Assembly: GCF_009690625.1 (NCBI RefSeq)
Contig: NZ_CP033878.1
Location: forward strand, 1,364,001-1,428,000
Length of the DNA stretch: 64,000 bases
Direction: 5' to 3'
DNA from: Halorhabdus sp. CBA1104
GTDB taxonomy: Archaea > Halobacteriota > Halobacteria > Halobacteriales > Haloarculaceae
Part shown: in pieces, positions 7,817 to 16,459 of the stretch
Layout: every line of letters begins with the position of its first letter
Numbering within the stretch: position 1 is the first letter of the stretch
Translations under genes and position numbers: made by a program
The notes under the pieces: generated by a model
Told to the model about the DNA's origin: nothing
The model's database searches: none
What the model saw: the letters and a program-made list of their open reading frames with translations, nothing else

Positions 7817-8233
7817 TTAGAACAAGCCGAGACCGACGCTATAGGCCCAGGATTGGCTCGCCACAGCAACGAGGACGAGTGCCCCGCCGGCCATACCGAC
7901 ATTCTTCAGGAACTGTGTCAACTCGTCCTGTTTTTGGTCCTCGGGGACCGCCCAAAAGTCGTGCATCGTCAGCGCCGAAACGAACAGGAATGCAGCGAGC
8001 GCTGCCGCCCCGACAGCCGGATAGAGTCCCACCGCGATACTGAGGCCAGCGGCCACGAGGACGACGCCGGATGCGACAACCGAGAACCCGGGCGCTGGGA
8101 GGCCCTTGTGCTGGGCGTAGCCGGTCATCGCCTCGCGCTGCTGGAAGTGATTGAGCCCCATAAACGCCAGCACGACGCCGAACAGCAGGCGACCGGCCAG
8201 CAAGATGACCCCCGCTGTGCCTTCGATCGCCAT
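7817..8233 (-). CDS. DoxX family membrane protein
   Basis: A 138-residue protein with four predicted membrane helices (about 7-27, 50-68, 72-90 and 112-135) and the DoxX-family pattern LLAGRLLFGVVLAFMGLNHFQ and FLKNVGMAGGALVLV. DoxX proteins sit in the membrane, often next to redox or quinone-stress genes. The gene is divergent from an HxlR regulator and convergent with the ring-cleaving dioxygenase, so all three may answer the same chemical stress. Function of this member is inferred only from family and context. Confidence 0.88.
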   Translation of the reverse strand: MAIEGTAGVILLAGRLLFGVVLAFMGLNHFQQREAMTGYAQHKGLPAPGFSVVASGVVLVAAGLSIAVGLYPAVGAAALAAFLFVSALTMHDFWAVPEDQKQDELTQFLKNVGMAGGALVLVAVASQSWAYSVGLGLF

Positions 8234-8326
8234 CAGGCACGCACCTCCACTTCCGCGGGGCTACTCACACTCGTGGTGGTCGATACGCGATTGGCGTCGT
8301 CAGTTACTGATATCATTCCGTTAGTT

Positions 8327-8350
8327 GGTTCGTTTGCGAACCTATTTATG
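8327..8350 (+). promoter_or_regulatory. Palindromic operator next to a TATA box (HxlR/DoxX divergon)
   Basis: GGTTCG (8327-8332), spacer TTTG, CGAACC (8337-8342) is a perfect inverted repeat directly followed by TATTTATG (8343-8350), a TATA box about 35-42 bases before the HxlR start. The repeat lies where the TFB recognition element should be, so a bound regulator would block TFB. Winged-helix HxlR proteins bind such inverted repeats as dimers, so autoregulation and DoxX control are likely. Confidence 0.6.
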
Positions 8351-8384
8351 CGCTCGGCGACAAGAATGCGATCAGATAACACCG

Positions 8385-8738
8385 ATGTCACCCACCGCCA
8401 CGAGCCAGGAGCAGTCCGTCGAGGAGCGAAACGCCGCGGCCTGTCCGATCGTCGAAGCAGTCGAACAGATCGGCTCGGAGTGGCGACTGATCGTCTTGCA
8501 CGACCTCGTTGACAGCGAACAGCGGTTCAACGAGCTCAAGCGCTCGACCGGGGCGAGTTCCCGGACCCTCTCGCGGGTGCTCGACGACCTAGAAGACGCG
8601 AACCTGGTCGATCGCCGTGTCGAGGATCGGCCGATCGCGACCTACTACTCGCTGACCGAGAAAGGACAGGCGCTGTGTCCGATCTTTACGGACCTAGAGG
8701 AGTGGGCCGACGAGTGGGTAGACGGAATCGAGGGGTGA
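8385..8738 (+). CDS. HxlR-family winged-helix transcriptional regulator
   Basis: A 117-residue MarR-like/HxlR DNA-binding protein. It shows the family pattern CPIVEAVEQIGSEWRLIVLHDL (about 23-45), FNELKRSTGASSRTLSRVLDDLEDANLVDRR as the recognition helix and turn, and a wing with YYSLTEKGQAL. A cysteine at about residue 23 in ACPIVEAV is a common redox sensor position in this family. The start at 8385 follows the operator/TATA region; an upstream in-frame start would cover the TATA box. It is divergently transcribed from the DoxX gene. Confidence 0.92.
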   Translation: MSPTATSQEQSVEERNAAACPIVEAVEQIGSEWRLIVLHDLVDSEQRFNELKRSTGASSRTLSRVLDDLEDANLVDRRVEDRPIATYYSLTEKGQALCPIFTDLEEWADEWVDGIEG

Positions 8739-8848
8739 AGGGCCTGTCACGCCGTGATTTTGGGGAATTCTCTACACCACACCGGCGTGGAGTCGATGAT
8801 CCTTCCGCGAGGCTAAGTATTTTGAGCCATGGATGTGGATTATCGATC

Positions 8849-9217
8849 ATGCAGGTCTTGGTGGGGGTTGGCGGCACAGAACGTTCGTTTGGGGCCTTAG
8901 AGGGAGCCCTCGAGCGTGCCAGGCAGGCCGGCGACGAAGTAGCAGTGGCAGTTTTCGACGATCCATCGGCTACACTGACAAGAGAGCAAGTACGGGATCG
9001 GATTTCGACAATTCTCGAAGAGTACGACCGGGATGTAAAACTGCAGGACATCGACGGCGATCCGGGATCACAATTAGTACAGGTCGCCGAGAACGGCGAG
9101 TTCGACCAACTCGTGTTGGGGGACGGCAACCGGACGCCGATGGGCAAGATACAGCTAGACAGCATCGCCCAATTCGTCCTGTTTAACTCCCACGTCACCG
9201 TCAAACTCGTTCGATGA
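8849..9217 (+). CDS. UspA-like universal stress protein
   Basis: A 122-residue protein of the universal stress protein (Rossmann-like) fold: MQVLVGVGGTERSFGALEGALERA, a central strand DQLVLGDGNRTPMGKIQLDSIAQFVLFNS, and a final HVTVKLVR strand. The ATP-binding G-x2-G-x9-G(S/T) motif is not intact (GDGNRTPMG), so nucleotide binding is uncertain. A TATA-like AAGTATTTT lies about 30 bases before the start. Its stop overlaps the start of the GNAT gene (TCGATGA), so the two are an operon. Confidence 0.85.
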   Translation: MQVLVGVGGTERSFGALEGALERARQAGDEVAVAVFDDPSATLTREQVRDRISTILEEYDRDVKLQDIDGDPGSQLVQVAENGEFDQLVLGDGNRTPMGKIQLDSIAQFVLFNSHVTVKLVR

Positions 9218-9711
9218 CTGACCGCTCGCCCTGGACACCGCCGCCGCGGTCGTTCGCCGACGAGGCTGGCCGGTCGATCCGTATCGAACGCGGGATCGAC
9301 GACCGGGCGGCCCTCGTTGGAATGTACGAATCCTACGCGCCACACCACCGCGCCCAGGGACTGCCGCCAGTGGGCCAGGCGCGGATCGAAGAGTGGCTCG
9401 ACACCGTCTCCGAGGGACTGAACGTCGTCGCCTGGCACGGCGATCGCGCTGTGGGGCACTCGGCGTTGCTCGGCGGCGCGGACGATCACGAGTTGATGAT
9501 CTTCGTTCACCAGAACTACCGGCTGTCGGGCACCGGCTCACGACTCATCAGGTCGCTTCTGGCCTACGGGTACGCACAAGGTGTCGAAACGGTGTGGCTG
9601 TGTGTCCGGCCGAGCAATACGATTGCCGTCTCGCTGTATGAATCGGTCGGCTTCGAGCGGGCTGAGGAACGCGGGAGCGACCTCGAAATGACGCTCGCAC
9701 TGCAAGAGTAA
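9214..9711 (+). CDS. GNAT-family N-acetyltransferase
   Basis: A 165-residue acetyltransferase fold. The acetyl-CoA region is visible as LMIFVHQNYRLSGTGSRLIRSLLAYG (motif A, Q/R-x2-G-x-G/A-like, about 89-115) and the C-terminal IAVSLYESVGFERAEERGSDLEMTL typical of GNAT motif B. The N-terminal PPPRSFADEAGRSIRI is variable. Substrate unknown. Start and the preceding UspA stop overlap, so it may act on or with that stress protein; that link is inference. Confidence 0.88.
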   Translation: MTDRSPWTPPPRSFADEAGRSIRIERGIDDRAALVGMYESYAPHHRAQGLPPVGQARIEEWLDTVSEGLNVVAWHGDRAVGHSALLGGADDHELMIFVHQNYRLSGTGSRLIRSLLAYGYAQGVETVWLCVRPSNTIAVSLYESVGFERAEERGSDLEMTLALQE

Positions 9712-9737
9712 CGGCACGACCCACCATGGCAACTGGG

Positions 9738-10169
9738 TCACTGGCAATCCGACCGTCCATTGTCACCGACTACTACACCGGAGTGGTCCTGCATGGCTTC
9801 GACCGTTGGGTCGGGGACGCCCGTCAATCGAACGGCGAGTTCCCGAAGAGACTCCGTCTCGGCACGGACCTCGACAGCCTCGGCGACAGAGATATCGACA
9901 TTCGTGTAGACGCCGTAACATGCTGCATACAACTCCAGCCACTCGGCGAGCGTCCGCTCTAAGGCACGGGAGACGTCTGCCGAAAGCGGCGGTTCGTGCG
10001 CTCCCATCGTAGCTTCCTGGTACAGTGCCACGGCCGGTCCGACGCCGTCCCGGAGATAGTCACGAGCGCGGTCGCGGTCCGGTGGCTCCGTCGGGGGCAG
10101 AAAACTCCCTCTCGCCCGTCGCGCTCGTTCGGCGAGTGCCTGCACGCGGACGCGGTAGGCGGACGACAT
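9738..10169 (-). CDS. Conserved haloarchaeal protein of unknown function
   Basis: A 143-residue, largely helical protein, MSSAYRVRVQALAERARRARGSFLPP at the N-terminus and PLSADVSRALERTLAEWLELYAACYGVYTNVDISVAEAVEVRAE in the middle. No membrane segment, signal peptide or metal motif is visible, and I do not recognise a named family. It is convergent with the GNAT gene. A short open frame (10174-10335) ends four bases upstream on the same strand and is probably cotranscribed. Confidence 0.7.
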   Translation of the reverse strand: MSSAYRVRVQALAERARRARGSFLPPTEPPDRDRARDYLRDGVGPAVALYQEATMGAHEPPLSADVSRALERTLAEWLELYAACYGVYTNVDISVAEAVEVRAETESLRELAVRLTGVPDPTVEAMQDHSGVVVGDNGRSDCQ

Positions 10170-10173
10170 CGAC

Positions 10174-10335
10174 TCACCGGGCTCCGGAGCACGTTGCTGC
10201 CTGTGGCCGCCGGCCGGACGCGGGCTTCACGGAGTCGCTGCTGGCAGTGACGATCGGTCGTCCCAGCGCGGCCAGGCGCAGGGCCACCCAGACGGATGCG
10301 ATCGCAGTCGGCAGCCATATGTTTCCAGGCATCAT
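10174..10335 (-). CDS. Possible small membrane-associated protein
   Basis: A 53-codon open frame, MMPGNIWLPTAIASVWVALRLAALGRP, with one hydrophobic helix at about residues 5-25 and a short basic tail. Its stop is four bases before the start of the gene at 9738-10169, and an AT-rich AATAATATG stretch lies about 20-30 bases upstream. These favour a real leader gene of that operon, but no homology is recognisable, so the call is tentative. Confidence 0.4.
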   Translation of the reverse strand: MMPGNIWLPTAIASVWVALRLAALGRPIVTASSDSVKPASGRRPQAATCSGAR

Positions 10336-10422
10336 AGCTATCTATCGGGATACACGAATCCTACATATTATTCCGTGACGAATACCCGCCGGGATTTCCG
10401 GAATCGGCACTGCGACCCGGGA

Positions 10423-10755
<333 letters not shown>

Positions 10756-10883
10756 TCAGCCTCCGACGTGGGAGGGCTTAAAACTACGTTAGCGGGCGGT
10801 GATCCCCGGTTTCGTTTCCGGGGAACGGCGATAACTCGACAGTCGTCCAACAGAGGGATAAGGACCCTCGGCGAAAGCCGACC

Positions 10884-11189
10884 ATGGCAGCCAAAGACCT
10901 CGAAACGACGACCGTAACGGTATCGACAGACGACGCAAGCGACGACATGGAAGTCCCACTCGCGCTGATCGAGCTATTGACCGAGGGCGAGGAAGACGTC
11001 CCGACCGTCGTCGCGGACATCGCGATGTTCGGCCTCGCCCAGCGCGTGCACACGGCCGTCCATCACAGCCAGGGCGACCCGAGCGCGGACATCGACGCGG
11101 ACATCGAGGACATCGAGGCCGCGACCGACGAGCGCTTCGAGGAGCGCTTTGGTTCGAGTTTCGAAGAGCTGCTCGACCACAGTCACTGA
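10884..11189 (+). CDS. Conserved small haloarchaeal protein
   Basis: A 101-residue acidic, mostly helical protein (MAAKDLETTTVTVSTDDASDDMEVPLALIELLTEGEEDVPTVV region at the N-terminus, FGSSFEELLDHSH at the end). It has no cysteine, membrane helix or known motif. Similar unnamed proteins are usual in haloarchaea; I do not recognise a function. It overlaps the 3' end of the convergent surface-protein gene by seven bases. Confidence 0.72.
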   Translation: MAAKDLETTTVTVSTDDASDDMEVPLALIELLTEGEEDVPTVVADIAMFGLAQRVHTAVHHSQGDPSADIDADIEDIEAATDERFEERFGSSFEELLDHSH

Positions 11190-12688
11190 TCGACGCGCCG
11201 TACTCGGGTAATCACCGCGATCACGAGGAGTGACGCTATTCCTGGCGCCGACCCGAAGCCGGGACCGCTCGTGGTCGTCACCCCCGTTTTCGAAGGTGTC
11301 GTTGCTCCTCCCTCGGAGACGATCGGCTCGAAGGACTGGTCTATCTCTGGTAGCGCTGCCTTCTCCGGGGCGTTGAGTACTGTTACGTTCGATCCATCGG
11401 TGACGACGGCGAAGGCGTCGGCGTACGGGCCACTCGGGATAACGTAGCGATCGGCACCGACGCGCGTGGCGTCGTAACTTGCGAGTACGCGTCGATAGGC
11501 AGTCCCAAACTCGCGAGCGTCGCTTTCCGTGTCCCAGGTCGTCTCCCAGACGTAGCCGGCGTGGCTACCGTTCGTGTACGCACGAAGTGTGTCGTTTTCC
11601 CAGCCGTCGGCGGGCACACTCGCGTACCCGCCCGAAAACGAGGCGTTCGGGACCGGCATCGCCACGTCTCGCGTCCGGTTTTGCTGTTCGAAGAGGAGGC
11701 GGATGCCGACCGCACCGATCCGCTGATCCGTCCCCGTCGGCTGCCAGGCCGGGCCCGATCGATCCTCGGACTCGATCGACGCGGTAGACTCGACGTTGCG
11801 CTCGGGGTGAATTACAGACTTCATCGTCCGGGGCGGGGACTGGTGGGTCTCCGAAACGGCGTCCCAGCCACCACGATCCCGTAGGGCCTGGACGTAGGTC
11901 GCGCCCGCCTGGTAAGGCACGCCCATCAGCCGGGCGATCGCGGGCGTGATATCCCCTGCTGGCGGTGCCAGACCACCGGTCAGACAGTCCCACTCGCCGC
12001 TGGCACACTGGCGCCGATAGCGACCATCGACGAGTGAGGCCTCCCCCTCGACGAGTCCGTCTTTGGCGAGTTCCCCGTCCAACGTCGTCCGCTGGTAGCG
12101 CGGGGCCGAGAGATCGAAGTGCTGGTCTTGGAGGACGTGGACGAGTTCGTGAGCGAGGACGTACTCCGAGACCTTCGGGCGGTCGGGATCGGAGGTTACG
12201 AGCACGACGTGATCGACGCCCTCTTCGGCCGCCATCCCGCCGACGCTGGCCAGAATCGTCCCGCGGACGGCTCGTCTGGCGTCTGTGTCTTCGCCGACGA
12301 CGAACAGCGCTTCCCAGGTTGGATTGTCACCTCGAAGCTGGGTCACGTTGCGATCGACGTACCGTTCGACACCATCCCGCGAGACGAATTCCATAGACGT
12401 GTTCGCGGTGAACTCCAGGCCACGGAGGTGTTCGACGCGGGCCATCGTGCGGGCGAGGACGTGCTCGCGTTCGGCCGGTGTGAGCCCGTCTGTCTGGTCG
12501 ATGTCGATCGTCTCGTTGTACCAGTAGCCGTGCTCCCAGCCGATCACGTCGCTCTCGGGATCGGCCGGTGCGGTGTCGTTGTTCGGGCCGTCCTGGGCCA
12601 CGGCGGGGCCGGCGACGATCGTGCCAGCACCGACGAGGACGACAGCAATCACGCCAAGCGCGACCGAAGCGGAGACCAGGCGCGTCAT
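11183..12688 (-). CDS. Hvo_1808-like surface protein with HELVH motif
   Basis: A 501-residue exported protein. The N-terminus (MTRLVSASVALGVIAVVLVGAGTIVAGPAVAQDG) is a Sec-type signal peptide of about 32 residues. HELVH at 180-184 in SEYVLAHELVHVLQDQHFDL is a zincin-like metal site, so metalloprotease activity is possible. The C-terminus has PGFG, a short hydrophobic stretch and RVRR, the PGF-CTERM plan for archaeosortase processing and lipid attachment. Several N-x-S/T sites suggest S-layer-like glycosylation. The start at 12688 puts the signal at the N-terminus; the frame extends 24 bases further. Its family assignment rests on overall resemblance. Confidence 0.78.
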   Translation of the reverse strand: MTRLVSASVALGVIAVVLVGAGTIVAGPAVAQDGPNNDTAPADPESDVIGWEHGYWYNETIDIDQTDGLTPAEREHVLARTMARVEHLRGLEFTANTSMEFVSRDGVERYVDRNVTQLRGDNPTWEALFVVGEDTDARRAVRGTILASVGGMAAEEGVDHVVLVTSDPDRPKVSEYVLAHELVHVLQDQHFDLSAPRYQRTTLDGELAKDGLVEGEASLVDGRYRRQCASGEWDCLTGGLAPPAGDITPAIARLMGVPYQAGATYVQALRDRGGWDAVSETHQSPPRTMKSVIHPERNVESTASIESEDRSGPAWQPTGTDQRIGAVGIRLLFEQQNRTRDVAMPVPNASFSGGYASVPADGWENDTLRAYTNGSHAGYVWETTWDTESDAREFGTAYRRVLASYDATRVGADRYVIPSGPYADAFAVVTDGSNVTVLNAPEKAALPEIDQSFEPIVSEGGATTPSKTGVTTTSGPGFGSAPGIASLLVIAVITRVRRVDQ

Positions 12689-12759
12689 TATCGAGTGGCT
12701 GTCGGCAAGCACCTAAAGCCGTTCTGCCTGCGACCGGTCCGGAAACCCGTCGACCGCGT

Positions 12760-13422
12760 TCACACGACAGCCCACTCCAACAGGACGCCGTCGTCGAGCC
12801 GATCGACTGCCTGGAGTTCGAGGTCGGGAAAGTCCGTGAGGAACCCGTCCCCATCAGCCAGCGTGGGTGCGCCCCGGCCGCCGATGATCTGTGGGCCGAC
12901 GAACACGGACAGTTCGTCGACGAGACTGGCCTCGAACAGCGAAAAGATGAGTTCACCCCCGCCTTCGACCATGAGTCGTTCGATCCCGTGGGCTTCCAAC
13001 TCGGCCAGGGCCGCCTCGAGGTCTACCCGCCCCTCGCCGGCGACGATCACCGTCGCGCCCGTCGCTTCGAGACGGTCGATTGCGTCCGCGGATGCGGCCT
13101 CGCTGACGAGCACGACGGTCTCGGCGTCGTCGTCGAGAATCGCTGCGTCAGGCGGCGTTCGACCGCGGGAGTCGGCCACGACGCGGGCCGGTTGGGGCGT
13201 GTCGCCACGCCCACGGCGTGAGGGGATCTGTTCCTCGTCGTCGACTGTCAGCGATGGATCGTCGGCGAGGACGGTCCCGACCCCGACCATGACGGCGTCG
13301 CTGTCGGCCCGGACCTGATCGACGCGATCGAAGTCCGCCGGGCCGCTGATGGCGACCTGTTCGCGCTCGCGGGTCGAGAGCTTGCCGTCTACACTCGTTG
13401 CCGCGTTGACGACGACGTGCAT
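12760..13422 (-). CDS. 2,5-diamino-6-ribosylamino-pyrimidinone 5'-phosphate reductase
   Basis: A 220-residue RibD C-terminal-domain reductase, the archaeal riboflavin (and F420 deazaflavin-related) pathway enzyme that reduces the ribosyl group with NADPH. Seen: MHVVVNAATSVDGKLSTRERE at the N-terminus, the VMVGVGTVLADDPSLTV substrate/cofactor segment, and GIERLMVEGGGELIFSLFEASLVDELSVFVGPQIIGG near the C-terminus. No deaminase domain is fused, as usual in archaea. It is divergent from the RPA operon, sharing a 102-bp intergenic region. Confidence 0.9.
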   Translation of the reverse strand: MHVVVNAATSVDGKLSTREREQVAISGPADFDRVDQVRADSDAVMVGVGTVLADDPSLTVDDEEQIPSRRGRGDTPQPARVVADSRGRTPPDAAILDDDAETVVLVSEAASADAIDRLEATGATVIVAGEGRVDLEAALAELEAHGIERLMVEGGGELIFSLFEASLVDELSVFVGPQIIGGRGAPTLADGDGFLTDFPDLELQAVDRLDDGVLLEWAVV

Positions 13423-13500
13423 CGTCCGTGTTTCTCTCGCCCCCCGAAAACGACTTTCGGCTCCCCCAAGCGGTGACGAACAAGCGGACCGAGGACTGTC

Positions 13501-13508
13501 TTTTTATT
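13501..13508 (+). promoter_or_regulatory. TATA box of the rpa1 operon
   Basis: TTTTTATT sits about 17-24 bases before the first ATG (13525) and 23-30 before the second in-frame ATG (13531). The latter spacing suits a leaderless start at 13531, which would drop two residues from the predicted RPA1. Confidence 0.5.
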
Positions 13509-13524
13509 CGCGCCGGTCGAATCG

Positions 13525-14805
13525 ATGGGCATGGACGTCGAAGACAAAGCCGAGGAACTCGCCTCCGACCTCGGTGTCACCAAAGAGGAGGTCAAAGACG
13601 ACCTGGAGAACCTCGTCTCCTACAGCGTTCCCCTGGACGAAGCGGTCCAGAGTGTGCGACGCAAGTACGGCGACGGGGGAAACGACGGAGCGGAATCAAT
13701 CCCGCAAAAAGATATCGTCGAAATCACCACCGACGACGACAGCGTGAGCGTGACTGGTGTGGTGCTGACGGCCGGCACACGCTCGATCCGGTATCAGGGT
13801 TCGGATCACGTCATCCACGAAGGTGAATTCGCCGACGAGACGGGCAAGATATCCTATACAGCCTGGGAAGACTTCGGGATCGAGCCCGGCGACGTGGTGA
13901 CGATCGAGAACGCGGGCATCCGCGAGTGGGAGGGGAAGCCGGAACTCAATCTCGGCGAGCGGACGACGATCGCCCTCAGCGACGAGTCGATCGACGTGCC
14001 CTCTCAGGTCGGTGGCGATCGCGCACTCGCCGACCTCGCCCCCGGCGATCGTGGCGTCAACGTCGATATCCAGGTGCTTGAAGTCGAACAGAAGCACATC
14101 GACGGCCGCGACGGGGAGACGGAGATCCTCAGCGGTGTGTTCGGCGACGAGTCGGGACGGCTCCCCTTTACCGACTGGGACCCCCACGATTCGATCGAAA
14201 CCGGCGCTGCAGTCCGGATCGAGGACGCCTTCGTCCGGGAGTTCCGCGGTGCGCCATCGGTGAACGTCTCGGAGTTCTCGACGGTCACGCCCCTCGACCG
14301 GCCGGTCGAGGTGACCGACGACGCCCCACAGTTGTCGATACGGGAAGCCGTCGATAGCGGCGGCCAGTTCGACGTCGCAGTCGTCGGCACTGCCATTGCG
14401 GTCCGTGACGGCTCGGGGCTGATCGAGCGCTGTCCGGAGTGTGGCCGCGTCGTCCAGAACGGCCAGTGCCGGAGTCACGGTGGCGTCGAGGGCGAGGACG
14501 ACCTGCGGACGAAAGCCATCATCGACGACGGCACGGGGACTGTCACGGCGGTTCTGGACGAGGAGCTAACCGCCGAGATCTACGGCGGTGACTTGGACGA
14601 TGCTCGCGAACACGCTCGAGACGCCATGGACAAAGAGGTCGTCACAGACGCGATCCGTGAGGCGATCGTCGGCCAGGAATTCCGTGTTCGCGGTTCGTTG
14701 AGTGTCGACGACTACGGGGCAACGCTGAACGCGAGCACCTTCGAATCGAGCGCTGACGATGCCGCCAATCGTGCCCGCGATCTGCTCGCGGAGGTGGGCC
14801 GATGA
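13525..14805 (+). CDS. rpa1: Replication factor A (single-stranded DNA-binding protein), RPA1
   Basis: A 426-residue ssDNA-binding protein of the haloarchaeal RPA1 type, acting in replication, recombination and repair. A helical N-terminal domain (about 1-50) is followed by three OB folds: about 62-150 (DIVEITTDDDSVSVTGVV), 170-258 and 270-410. In the last lies a zinc ribbon C303-x2-C306-x8-C315-x2-H318. It overlaps the next gene by four bases (ATGA), and the order rpa1-rpap1-rpe matches the conserved haloarchaeal operon, where RPA and its associated protein form a complex. An in-frame ATG at 13531 is a credible alternative start. Confidence 0.92.
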   Translation: MGMDVEDKAEELASDLGVTKEEVKDDLENLVSYSVPLDEAVQSVRRKYGDGGNDGAESIPQKDIVEITTDDDSVSVTGVVLTAGTRSIRYQGSDHVIHEGEFADETGKISYTAWEDFGIEPGDVVTIENAGIREWEGKPELNLGERTTIALSDESIDVPSQVGGDRALADLAPGDRGVNVDIQVLEVEQKHIDGRDGETEILSGVFGDESGRLPFTDWDPHDSIETGAAVRIEDAFVREFRGAPSVNVSEFSTVTPLDRPVEVTDDAPQLSIREAVDSGGQFDVAVVGTAIAVRDGSGLIERCPECGRVVQNGQCRSHGGVEGEDDLRTKAIIDDGTGTVTAVLDEELTAEIYGGDLDDAREHARDAMDKEVVTDAIREAIVGQEFRVRGSLSVDDYGATLNASTFESSADDAANRARDLLAEVGR

Positions 14806-16459
14806 GCGCCGACGAAGACGGCGACGACGGGAGTCCAGGACGACGGGAAGTCGCTTACCGCGTTTTCGCCGGGGAGTTCGACGACGCCGACTTCGGTTAC
14901 TCCGAGAGCGACGAGGAACGCGCCCCGAACTACGTGATCACGCCGACCGGTGGGCGTGTCAATCGGCTGTTCGCCGTCGGTGTGTTGACGGAGGTTCAGC
15001 CCGCCGGCGAGGACGTGCTCCGGGCGCGGATCGCCGACCCGACGGGCACGTTCGTCGTCTACGCTGGCCAGTACCAGCCCGACGCCCAGGCGTTTCTGGA
15101 ACGCGCCGAGCCGCCGGCCTACGTCGCTGTCACCGGAAAGGCCCGGACGTTCCAGCCAGACGACAGTGAGGTCGTCTACACCTCGATCCGACCCGAGAGC
15201 CTCAACGAGGTCGACGAGGGGACGCGTGATCGCTGGACGGTCCAGACCGCCCGCCAAACCCTAGAGCGTGTCGGAACGATGGCGACAGCGATGCAACTGG
15301 ACGCCGAGGGAGACACACTCGCCGCGACCCTGGGCGAACGAGGCGTTCCGGGCGGACTGGCCGCAGGCATCCCCCTCGCGATCGACCATTACGGGACGAC
15401 GCCGGGCTACCTCGGGGCCGTGCGGGAGCTGGCGCTGTCGGCCGCCGAACTCGTCGCGGGCGAGCGCGAGGAAGTCAAAGAGCTGGCGATCGCGCCAGAT
15501 GAGGGTGGCGAGGCCGACCTCGCGGCGCTGGCCGAGACGGCAGCCCTCGAAGATCCAAAAGCGAGTGATACAGCTGTCGGTGACACGACGGAGACAACCG
15601 AGACAACGGACACCAAGGCGACACCCGAGGCGAGCGAAGCAACGACCGAGGCGGTCGACGAACCTACGAGCGAACCGGCTGCAAAGACGAGCGAAGTGAC
15701 CACAGAGACAAGCGAGACCACCGAGGCGACTACGACACCGGACGAGATAGTCGACTCGGCCACAGAACCGAACGAGACGGTCGCCAAGCCGGACGATTCG
15801 GCGGAGACAACTACCCCCGAGCAGTCGACGACACTCGGGGAGACCGAGACGACCGCGGCTGAGGGGAGACGGCCGCGACCGAGGCCGGTGACGAGTCGGG
15901 AGAGACCACGACGGACGAGGGCTCGACGGTCGCGACAGACGACGAATCGGCGGGACTGGGCGACTTCGACGGCGAGTTCGAACTCGACGACGAGGAGCGC
16001 GAAGAGATCAAAACCGAGTTCGGCACGGAGTTTACCGCGGGGACAGACGTCGAGGAGCCCGGCGAGGCCGACATCGAGACGCCGGATCCAGAGGACCTAG
16101 CCGAACAGGAGGGCGCCGAGACCGACGAGCATGCAGCGACGGCAACGACGACAGCAGAGCCAAGCGAAGCCGCCACGTCAGGCGTACCTACCGATACCGC
16201 TAGGGGAGACTCAGCCGGGCAAGGAATGCCTGGCGCCGACGAGGACGACGATGACACAGCAGAGCTCGACCTCGAAGATGCTGTCATGGACGCGATGACT
16301 GAACTGGACGACGGCGATGGGGCCAACCGGGAGGCCGTGATCGATCACGTTGTCGACAGTGAAGGCGTCCCCGAGTCGGCCGTCGAAGATGCCATTCAGG
16401 ACGCACTGATGAACGGGCAGTGTTACGAGCCCGGCGAGGGCACGCTGAAGCCAATCTGA
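14802..16459 (+). pseudogene. rpap1: RPA-associated protein RPAP1, frameshifted
   Basis: The partner of RPA1 (COG3390-like). Frame 1 runs from 14802 to 16100: an OB-like N-terminal domain (VAYRVFAGEFDDADFGY, VLRARIADPTGTFVVYAGQYQ) and a Thr/Glu-rich linker, then nonsense after codon 355. In the -1 frame, open across 15866-16459, the sequence continues sensibly with acidic linker and the C-terminal winged-helix-like domain (DLEDAVMDAMTELDDGDGANREAVIDHVV to GQCYEPGEGTLKPI). The break is at GGGG (15863-15866); one extra G restores a protein of about 552 residues. A -1 slip on GGG is also conceivable. The restored stop overlaps rpe. Confidence 0.85.
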
